DNA of 64,000 nt, from assembly GCF_003479425.1 (NCBI RefSeq), contig NZ_QUHC01000002.1, forward strand, positions 310,001-374,000, read 5' to 3'. This document shows positions 52,223-59,148 of this stretch, piece by piece. The stretch comes from Odoribacter sp. AF15-53 (GTDB taxonomy: Bacteria > Bacteroidota > Bacteroidia > Bacteroidales > Marinifilaceae). The first letter of the stretch is position 1, and each line of letters starts with the position of its first letter. A program made the position numbers and the translations under genes. The notes beneath the pieces were generated by a model. The model searched no databases. It worked only from the letters and a program-made list of their open reading frames with translations, and was not told where the DNA came from.

Positions 52223-53491
52223 ATGAATAGAAATATAGAACCACCTATTACCGAAATATCACGTCCCTCGCTGTGGGAACACCAACGCATCACGCTCCCG
52301 AACGGGATAGAGGTCGTGTACCTGCACGACCCCAACCAGGAAGTCTTCAAAATGGACGTGGTACTTCCCGCCGGGGCTTACGACCAACCCCGACCGGTGA
52401 TTGCCTCAAGCATGCTTAACATGCTTAACGAGGGAACCCGCCAACACACTTCCACCGAAATTGCCGAGTTATTCGACTATCACGGGGCATACGTGGATTT
52501 CAACTGCGGAATGCATAAATCGGAATTAAACCTGATCTCGCTGAACAAATACGCATCGCAAACCATCCGGATGCTGGCCGAAATGACGCTCGAAAGCACC
52601 TTCCCGCACAAGGAGCTGGAAACCTACATCCGCAACCGGAAACAACAACATCTGGTCAATATCGAAAAGACTTCTTACCTGGCCCGCATGGAATTCATCT
52701 ACCGCATGTATGGAGAAGAACATCCTTACGCCAACCGCTTCACCCCGGAGGATTTTGATCAGGTCACGCCGGAACTATTAATTGATTTTTACCGGGAAAG
52801 GATACAGTCCTCACAATGCCGCATCATGATTTGCGGCAACGTCAGCGATTCCGTCCTAGAGGAAGTCAGCCAGGCCTTCGCTCCCATGAGCAACGCACCA
52901 CTCCCACCGGAAAAGAGGTTCACGATACACCCCTCGACTCCCGGCAGGTACAACGTGCCCAAACCGGATGCCGTGCAAACCAGTATCCGCATCGGAAAAA
53001 CCGGTGTGCCATTGCTGCATGAAGATTACACGTATTTCCAACTCCTGAACACGATTCTCGGCGGTTATTTCGGTTCCCGCCTCATGTCGAACATCCGGGA
53101 AGAAAAGGGATACACGTACGGGATCGGTTCATACAACGTGACCATGCCGCTGGCCTCCCACTGGATGATCGCCACGGATGTCAACGCGGATAAGGCCGAA
53201 GCCACCATCGAGGAGTGCATGAAAGAGATTCGTCGCATGCAGGAAGAACCGGTAGCCGAGGAAGAACTGGGACTCGTGAAAAGCTATTTCAACGGGGAAC
53301 TGTTACGGGAACTGGACGGTGTTTTCGCTCAATCGGATGCCTTGAAACACAAACTCAACTACGGGCAGGACAATACGTTCTATTTACGTGCCATTGACCG
53401 AATCCGTAGTTGTACACCCGATGATATCATGCGTTTAGCCCGGAAGTATTTAAAACCGGAAGAAATGTACGTTATTACAGCCGGGAAATAA
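52223..53491 (+). CDS. M16-family protein, non-catalytic partner subunit
   Basis: The 422-residue protein has the M16 fold (NGIEVVYLHDPNQEVFKMDVVLPAGAYDQP start; C-terminal SRLMSNIREEKGYTYGIGSYN, which carries the Arg/Tyr pair). Where HxxEH should stand it reads ASSMLNMLNEGT, so it cannot bind zinc. This is the usual split of M16B heterodimers: the upstream gene supplies the zinc site and this one the substrate-binding Arg-Tyr pair. It ends the operon. Confidence 0.92.
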   Translation: MNRNIEPPITEISRPSLWEHQRITLPNGIEVVYLHDPNQEVFKMDVVLPAGAYDQPRPVIASSMLNMLNEGTRQHTSTEIAELFDYHGAYVDFNCGMHKSELNLISLNKYASQTIRMLAEMTLESTFPHKELETYIRNRKQQHLVNIEKTSYLARMEFIYRMYGEEHPYANRFTPEDFDQVTPELLIDFYRERIQSSQCRIMICGNVSDSVLEEVSQAFAPMSNAPLPPEKRFTIHPSTPGRYNVPKPDAVQTSIRIGKTGVPLLHEDYTYFQLLNTILGGYFGSRLMSNIREEKGYTYGIGSYNVTMPLASHWMIATDVNADKAEATIEECMKEIRRMQEEPVAEEELGLVKSYFNGELLRELDGVFAQSDALKHKLNYGQDNTFYLRAIDRIRSCTPDDIMRLARKYLKPEEMYVITAGK

Positions 53492-53892
53492 GGGGAGGAT
53501 ATGGATGTGTCTAACAAGTCCTTTTTCTAAAAATAACTACCCCCTCCAACTCCCCCTTACACAGGGGGAGTGTTGATTACCAAGCGGTTTCCCCTCCTGT
53601 GTAAGGAGGAGAGATTAATGGCAGTGTACAACACTAGTCTCTCACCCGTGTTCCAAGTGACTTTCTCTAGTGCCTCGCTAGTAAGTTAATTGAAAGTTAA
53701 CTGAAAGTTGATTGAAAGTTAATTGGCTCGAGCGGGAACTTCTGCCTAATTTTGTCCCAACATCTGATCCAGAAACTAACGAGACCGTAGTGAGACACGC
53801 TAACGATATACCCGAGTCTCACCTGTAACACGGTTCATGCCACTCCCTTTCTGTTCCGCATGAAACAGACGTATGTATTAAATTTCAAGCTA
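53492..53892. other. 401-bp intergenic region with hairpins and tandem repeat
   Basis: No gene is recognisable. ACTCCCCCT / AGGGGGAGT (about 53549-53571) forms a hairpin shortly after the M16 stop. A second, related motif (CTCCTGTGTAAGGAG, about 53595-53609) is an inverted version of its CTTACACAGG core. Positions 53685-53725 hold a tandem 11-bp repeat (GTTAATTGAAA, GTTAACTGAAA, GTTGATTGAAA, GTTAATTGG). The region separates the convergent M16 and M56 genes. Confidence 0.6.
53685..53725. repeat. 11-bp tandem repeat, about 3.7 copies
   Basis: The unit is GTTAATTGAAA with one or two changes per copy. It lies in the gap between convergent genes and has no evident function. Confidence 0.75.
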
Positions 53893-55410
53893 TTATTGTA
53901 ACTGGAAATTAATCGGCACCGTGTATGAAACGCTCACGGGTTTTCCCCTCTGCGTCCCCGGTTTCCAGTTCGGCATCAATTGCAGGACACGTATAGCTTC
54001 CCGATCCAACAAAGGATGCACGCTTTTAATTACTTTAAAATCTTTCGCTTCCCCGGTTTTAGAGATTATAAACTGAACAAACACTTTCCCTTGTATTTTG
54101 CTCTTTTGAGCTTCTTGGGGATAACGAATTCTCTTGGCTAGAAATTTCATCACATTTCCATCCTCTCCCATGAACTGGGGCATATCCTCAACCACCATGA
54201 AAACATCTGCCTCTTCTGCATCACCACTATACCCGACAACAACTAACTCGTCTAAAACAACATTTTCAGTTAACATTTTCACGTGTAACTTTTTAGCATC
54301 CTTCACGGGAATAAACTGGTTGGCTTTCCCCACGTAGGAGAAGATCAACGTTTCCCCCGTTTTCACCTTGATAGCAAATTCCCCTTTCCCGTCTGTAGAA
54401 ACCCCGACGTTCGTGCCTTTCACGATAACGGTTGCCCCATCCAAAGGTACATCGTTCGAGTCCACAACAACGCCTTTAACTAAAACAGAATCCTGCCCCG
54501 CAAGCAACATCGTGCCATTATCCTGATGCACGATTGCCTGAACGTTACTGGACAAGACCAACAATCCCAGTACCGGGACAAGTAGCGCGTACTTGATCAA
54601 TCCCATCCTGGAAGTTCTTTTTTTATTCATCATCATAATACGTTTTTTTAATGGTGTTACATTAAATTTATTCACTATTTGAGCTGCAGCCAAAGGATGA
54701 GACAGGCGAAGAAGGTGGTACTGATAGGCTCTCCGGTCAAACCCGGAATGCACCACTCGCTTGTCTGCCAAGAATTCAAGATTACGACGAATCTCCCGTT
54801 TCAACAACCACGCGGCGGGATTCATCCAAAAGAAAGAACATAATACCTCGGAAACCATCACATCCAACGAATGGTACTGGTCGGCATGAGTTTTCTCGTG
54901 TACCATGATTTCCTGCAAATCACGGGTATCATATCCTGACGGGTTCACGAATATCCATTTAAAGAATGAGAACGGGGTTACCTGACCGGGTAAAACGATC
55001 ACGGGCACGGAACAACAAAACGCCCGCTCCCCTTTTCGAACTAATCGCACGATAGAATATATTTGAATGACGATTCGAGCAAGCAGCAGGCATACAATCG
55101 TGCAATATCCCCACCTGACGATATCCCACCCGGTAATGGCAACGGACTGTCCTTCCGGGGTAACCTTCACCTCCGGTAGCAAATTTACCGCGTACCGGAC
55201 CACGGTCTGCTGTATCGCCTCCTTTTGTTCTTCCCCGAAAGAAAATAAAATCAAAGGATAAATAAACGACATTCCCAGAATCATCCACAAGCATCCCCGG
55301 CGGATCATGAAAAAAGTATCCCGACTGAAAAGTAACCGGTAGAAAAGATAAAACACGACTAGCGCGATATTTACCTTCATCAAATAAATGAACGCCTCCC
55401 CCAGAATCAT
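53893..55410 (-). CDS. M56 (BlaR1/MecR1-type) membrane metallopeptidase with CarboxypepD-reg and TonB-C domains
   Basis: The 505-residue protein starts at the ATG at 55410; one at 55380 is also possible. Several N-terminal helices flank a cytosolic M56 zinc-peptidase domain with HEKTH (171-175) and the third ligand in NLEFLADK (about Glu212). After a membrane helix (about 275-292) follow a CarboxypepD-reg-like domain (about 308-380, VKGVVVDSNDVPLDGATVIVKGT) and a TonB C-terminal-like domain (about 410-505). It lacks the penicillin-binding sensor of true BlaR1. It probably senses an envelope signal and cleaves the BlaI-like repressor encoded 11 bp upstream. Confidence 0.9.
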   Translation of the reverse strand: MILGEAFIYLMKVNIALVVFYLFYRLLFSRDTFFMIRRGCLWMILGMSFIYPLILFSFGEEQKEAIQQTVVRYAVNLLPEVKVTPEGQSVAITGWDIVRWGYCTIVCLLLARIVIQIYSIVRLVRKGERAFCCSVPVIVLPGQVTPFSFFKWIFVNPSGYDTRDLQEIMVHEKTHADQYHSLDVMVSEVLCSFFWMNPAAWLLKREIRRNLEFLADKRVVHSGFDRRAYQYHLLRLSHPLAAAQIVNKFNVTPLKKRIMMMNKKRTSRMGLIKYALLVPVLGLLVLSSNVQAIVHQDNGTMLLAGQDSVLVKGVVVDSNDVPLDGATVIVKGTNVGVSTDGKGEFAIKVKTGETLIFSYVGKANQFIPVKDAKKLHVKMLTENVVLDELVVVGYSGDAEEADVFMVVEDMPQFMGEDGNVMKFLAKRIRYPQEAQKSKIQGKVFVQFIISKTGEAKDFKVIKSVHPLLDREAIRVLQLMPNWKPGTQRGKPVSVSYTVPINFQLQ

Positions 55411-55421
55411 GGCTTCTATTT

Positions 55422-55778
55422 CTATTGTTTTTCGATCAATTTAATAATCTCTTGCAGCTCTTCGGCTGATATTTTCTGTTCCTTGACAAAGAAGGTCACC
55501 ATTTCCTTGTAAGAGTTTTCAAAATAATCACGAACCACACCCGACATGAATTTCGCTTTATATTCACTCTCGTCAATGATCGGAATGTACTCGTATATGT
55601 TTCCATGCTTTTTGCTGGACAGGAATCCCTTTTTCTCCAGATTCTTCACGATGGAAGCGACTGTCGTGTAAGGAGGCTTGGGTTCTCCCATGCGATTTAA
55701 AAAATCTTTAATCACACCACTTTTTACCTGCCAGATGATCAACATTACCTCTTCTTCCTGATGTGTCAATTTCTCCAT
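55422..55778 (-). CDS. BlaI/MecI/CopY-family transcriptional repressor
   Basis: The 118-residue protein has an N-terminal winged helix (about 3-75, LTHQEEEVMLIIW and YTTVASIVKNLEKKGFL with the recognition helix) and a C-terminal dimerisation region (MSGVVRDYFENSYKEMVTFF). In this family the repressor dimer binds dyads at its own promoter and is removed by proteolysis from the M56 partner. Two adjacent dyads over a consensus promoter just upstream fit that exactly. No beta-lactamase gene is nearby, so the regulated function is unknown. Confidence 0.94.
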   Translation of the reverse strand: MEKLTHQEEEVMLIIWQVKSGVIKDFLNRMGEPKPPYTTVASIVKNLEKKGFLSSKKHGNIYEYIPIIDESEYKAKFMSGVVRDYFENSYKEMVTFFVKEQKISAEELQEIIKLIEKQ

Positions 55779-55790
55779 ACCAATAATTAT

Positions 55791-55835
55791 TTACGATTCT
55801 TTCGCAAATCTACGAAAATTTCGTAAATATCCAAA
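55791..55835 (-). promoter_or_regulatory. Consensus promoter of the blaI-M56 operon overlapped by two tandem operator dyads
   Basis: On the minus strand TTTG (55832-55835), a 19-bp spacer and TAGATTTG (55805-55812) match the Bacteroidetes promoter consensus perfectly. Two back-to-back 19-bp units, 55791-55809 (TTACGATTCTTTCGCAAAT) and 55810-55828 (CTACGAAAATTTCGTAAAT), each have a TACGA...TTCG dyad; the second contains the perfect palindrome TACGAAA-A-TTTCGTA. They cover the -7 box and spacer, as expected for autorepression by the BlaI-like protein. Confidence 0.82.
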
Positions 55836-55865
55836 TTATTTCATGATATATTTATCCGAGAACAT

Positions 55866-55880
55866 TTTCCGTCACGGAAA
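55866..55880 (+). promoter_or_regulatory. 15-bp palindrome upstream of the DUF4251 gene
   Basis: TTTCCGTCACGGAAA is a perfect dyad around one central base, 27 bp before the ATG at 55907. CAAATTTG at 55893-55900 is a 7/8 match to the -7 box. The palindrome does not match the BlaI-type dyads, so it suggests a different regulator. Confidence 0.45.
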
Positions 55881-55906
55881 CGTATATCCAATCAAATTTG
55901 TACATC

Positions 55907-56437
55907 ATGAAGAAGATTATTTGGATTTGCATGATCGGGGGTTTGTTATCAACAATAGCTTCCCCGGTCAACGCACAGAAGAGAGTAGCCCGTTTCGAGA
56001 AAGAATTTCAGAAAACACTGGCATTAGTAAACAGTGATCAATTTACCGTGAAGTTTTACATTGCCACGCCAACCGTACAAACCCTTTTCACCCCTCCCGG
56101 AGCGGGAGCCAATATCGACATAAACCCACAAGCCTGTTATCTAAGCATGAACGATTCACTCGTGACAAGCAAGTTACCCTATTTCGGACGAGCCGCGTGG
56201 ACATCTAAATCCCAGTTGGATTCCATTTCTATCAACAACGTATTATTCAGCCGCACGGTGAAGATTTACCAAGACGGGAAGAAACAAGCAATCGCTTACC
56301 AAATAACCGTACGCACGGGTGAAGACATCTACTATCTCAACATGGATATTCAATACGACGGGACCTGCTACTTGTATTTTAGCGATCGCAAACGGGCTCC
56401 GATCAGTTATGTCGGACAAATAACTAAAAGGGACTGA
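55907..56437 (+). CDS. DUF4251-family exported protein
   Basis: The protein has 176 residues from the ATG at 55907 (MKKIIWICMIGGLLST); the TTG three codons earlier is not needed. A signal peptide ends near VNAQ. A single beta-rich domain contains FTVKFYIATPTVQTLF, the DUF4251 feature YLSMNDSLVTSKLPYFGRA and the terminal DGTCYLYFSDRKRAPISYVGQI. Its function is unknown; homologues are periplasmic or lipoprotein-like in Bacteroidales. It is divergent from blaI across 128 bp containing the operators, so it may be coregulated. Confidence 0.84.
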   Translation: MKKIIWICMIGGLLSTIASPVNAQKRVARFEKEFQKTLALVNSDQFTVKFYIATPTVQTLFTPPGAGANIDINPQACYLSMNDSLVTSKLPYFGRAAWTSKSQLDSISINNVLFSRTVKIYQDGKKQAIAYQITVRTGEDIYYLNMDIQYDGTCYLYFSDRKRAPISYVGQITKRD

Positions 56438-56456
56438 CGAGACTTTACCTCGTCAG
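56434..56456 (+). terminator. Hairpin at the end of the DUF4251 gene
   Basis: CTGACGAG pairs exactly with CTCGTCAG around ACTTTAC, extended by GGG/CCC with a bulge. It overlaps the stop codon and has no T-tract after it, so it may serve as a bidirectional or rho-assisted stop for the convergent genes. Confidence 0.5.
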
Positions 56457-56472
56457 CCCCCTGACCACACGC

Positions 56473-59136
56473 TTAATTCACACCTAGCATCCGTTTAACG
56501 GAGAATAACATGGCCTGATAATGTACTTTATCAGTCGCATTTGCCGTTGGTATTCGTTTTTCAAGCAAAGCTTTTATTTTCAAAGCGGCATCATAATAAT
56601 ACGTGGTTGATTCATCAATCGCGTCACAGGCCACCACGTTCTGCCACCCGTAACCGTAGCCGAACCCGGACAATTTCATCTGTTCCGTCATATACTCTTT
56701 TCCTTCCCGGGCTTCAATCTCTTCCAATTCCCGGGCATAACGGTCAATCGTTCCGGATTCATCCAACCCATAGAGGCAGATTTCCCGAATCGAGGGAGCG
56801 TAAGCGATATCTGAAGATATCCGACTGGCATTTGTCAACCCGAATTTATTTCCCCCGATTACCGTCAAGGATTTTGACATCATATCGACCATCGCTTTTT
56901 GCAGGAGCTTATCCCCGGAGGTGAGTTTACGCCCGTTTAAAGCACTATCCCAAACACCCGTGTAGAAATCGTTGAAGAACTCGCCCACCGTGTAAGGGTT
57001 TTTCTCGGCCACGTAGGAAGAGAGGGTCACGTTCATATAAATCTGGGACAACAAACCCGCAACCGCACGATTGACCGTGGCCGACGCTTTGGTATGTAAC
57101 CCGAACTTGGAACAAACTTCCCGATTATCTAACCAGTCGTTATTCCGGATTTGGCGAATCACCCAGTTCACGGCCGCCTTCTGTTTTGCCTTGGGCACGG
57201 CGACAAACCTTTTGGCCGGAGTCCCGTCCTTGGCTTCCGTCAAATAAATACCCCCGACACAGTACACCACATTTTGCAGGTAACGGCTGTATTGATTCAC
57301 GATTTGGTTATAAAACCCTTGACGATGTTCCGCCGTCTCGTCATCCAGAATCCACTTGTTCAGATTGGAGAGTATATATTTCAAATTCTTGATCCCATAA
57401 TCTCCTGCCTTCATGGGGTCATCTCCCAAATCTTCTTCCAAGGCACTCGGATCATACCGACTGGCCATCTGTTGTTTTCCATAACGGTACATGGGATCGC
57501 CCGCCTTGGCATCCACCCAGGATTCAAGCTCTTTCGCCTCTTCCCGCATGGAATTCATCCCGGGAAAATACGAATATAACCACTTGATCACGAATTCATC
57601 GTACACCCCCAAGTCCGGAGGGGTCAGTTTTACTCCCTTATCCCCGGGTTGCGCCACATAATTAAAACGGGCATAATCCATGATAGAAGGAGTTGTTCCG
57701 TATTTTCGCATGAATTTCGCGGAACGCAAGGAGTCCACGGGTATAGCCGCAGAAGCCGCCATATTGTGCATCAGTCCCAAGCAATGTCCCATTTCATGAG
57801 AAACCACGTAAGCCAAAGATTCCTTTAAAAGTTCATCGGACAATTGTTTCGACCTGATCCGGGGATCAAGTTGAGCCGTTTGCACGAAGCGCCAGTTGAT
57901 CAGCATTTTCACGATATCATTGTATACCAAAATGGAAGCATTCAGAATCTCCCCGGTGACCGGATCAACCCACGAAGGTCCCATAGCATTTTGTACCGTG
58001 GAAGGTACATACCGGATACAAGAATATTTCAAGTTATCGGGATCAAAATCCGGATCATCCGTCGGGAAATCCAACACCTGTACCACGTTCTTAAAACCAA
58101 TTTTCTCGAAAGCTTTATTCCAACGCACAAGTCCTTCACGAAGCGGTTGTTTCCATAATTCCGGGAACAGGTCATCCAAATAGAACACGATCGGTTTCAC
58201 GGGTTCCACCAACTCCCCCCGTTTAAACGCCTCGACATCCTTGGGTTCCAATCGCCAACGATTGGCCAGAGTATAAGTCTGCAAACGATCCTCCTCGCCA
58301 GAGATATGTTGTTTGTACGTGAGGAATACCCCAAGCCGGGAATCCGACAAGCGGGGACGCATTCGATCTTCCGGTAATAACAACAACGTGCGGGTAGCCT
58401 TGATCGTCAAAGGACGATTGTCATAAAGCATTCTCGTTAATAACTTGGCACTCACTTTATATGATAAAGAAGATTTCACGGAGACATTATCTTCAAAAGC
58501 TTTAATCTCTTCCAAAGACGAAAGTGAACGATTGAGCGAAGCCTTGTAAGTCAAGGGATACGATCCTTCGGAAATCGGGGAGACAGACTCATCCCCTCCC
58601 GTGAATAAAGCGGTCATTTCAAATACCACGGCAGAACTATCCGGCGTGTAGGCCAACACCTTATAGGCTTCTAGGATCGGGTTGATAAAATTCTGCCCGA
58701 CCACTTGTTGCACGCGAGAATCTGTCGCGTCGTAACTAATCCGGGCATTCACCTGTCGCATGTGCACGGTACTGTCTGCCAACGTGAAACAGATATGCAT
58801 CGGCGTTTTAGGCTTGTAACCGTTAATTGCCACCGAATTATCACTTGTCTCCGTGGTCGTGGAAGCTAACAGCATTTCTCGGCCCATCATCTTCACGGGT
58901 AGTTCAAAATAGAGTTTCCCATCCACCTTATGCAAGGTCATAAAACCTCCCTTTGCCGTCTCGTGCGATTTACCTTTAAACAGTCGCTCGTACTTACCAA
59001 GCTTTTTCACGGGAGTACGAACTACCGGTTCCTCCTTTTTCACTGTTTTTTTCTTCTTCTTCTCATCGGCACACACCGTTTGAAAACAAAAGTTTACCAT
59101 CATAACAGTGACCAACAATATCATCCATCTTTTCAT
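56473..59136 (-). CDS. Zinc-dependent metalloprotease, DUF5117/DUF4953-type (third of tandem trio)
   Basis: The 887-residue protein has a signal peptide (MKRWMILLVTVMMVNFCFQTVCA) followed by a lysine-rich stretch. An N-terminal DUF5118-like segment and DUF5117-like beta domain run to about 300. A metzincin-like catalytic domain follows with HEMGHCLGLMH (His447, Glu448, His451, His457) and a Met-turn-like SIMDYARFNY. A long helical C-terminal region ends the protein. The zinc site is complete. It is expected to act outside the cytoplasm; substrates for this Bacteroidetes family are unknown. It lies 12 bp after the inactive paralogue and is the last gene of the visible cluster. Confidence 0.9.
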   Translation of the reverse strand: MKRWMILLVTVMMVNFCFQTVCADEKKKKKTVKKEEPVVRTPVKKLGKYERLFKGKSHETAKGGFMTLHKVDGKLYFELPVKMMGREMLLASTTTETSDNSVAINGYKPKTPMHICFTLADSTVHMRQVNARISYDATDSRVQQVVGQNFINPILEAYKVLAYTPDSSAVVFEMTALFTGGDESVSPISEGSYPLTYKASLNRSLSSLEEIKAFEDNVSVKSSLSYKVSAKLLTRMLYDNRPLTIKATRTLLLLPEDRMRPRLSDSRLGVFLTYKQHISGEEDRLQTYTLANRWRLEPKDVEAFKRGELVEPVKPIVFYLDDLFPELWKQPLREGLVRWNKAFEKIGFKNVVQVLDFPTDDPDFDPDNLKYSCIRYVPSTVQNAMGPSWVDPVTGEILNASILVYNDIVKMLINWRFVQTAQLDPRIRSKQLSDELLKESLAYVVSHEMGHCLGLMHNMAASAAIPVDSLRSAKFMRKYGTTPSIMDYARFNYVAQPGDKGVKLTPPDLGVYDEFVIKWLYSYFPGMNSMREEAKELESWVDAKAGDPMYRYGKQQMASRYDPSALEEDLGDDPMKAGDYGIKNLKYILSNLNKWILDDETAEHRQGFYNQIVNQYSRYLQNVVYCVGGIYLTEAKDGTPAKRFVAVPKAKQKAAVNWVIRQIRNNDWLDNREVCSKFGLHTKASATVNRAVAGLLSQIYMNVTLSSYVAEKNPYTVGEFFNDFYTGVWDSALNGRKLTSGDKLLQKAMVDMMSKSLTVIGGNKFGLTNASRISSDIAYAPSIREICLYGLDESGTIDRYARELEEIEAREGKEYMTEQMKLSGFGYGYGWQNVVACDAIDESTTYYYDAALKIKALLEKRIPTANATDKVHYQAMLFSVKRMLGVN

Positions 59137-59148
59137 ATTATCGTATTT

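Noticed and set aside
53541..53725. CRISPR-like array after the M16 genes
   Set aside because: The repeats are two inverted hairpin motifs and a gapless 11-bp tandem; there are no regular spacers and no cas genes.
53893..55778. Beta-lactam resistance cassette
   Set aside because: The BlaI/M56 pair has no beta-lactamase or PBP gene nearby, and the sensor lacks a penicillin-binding domain.
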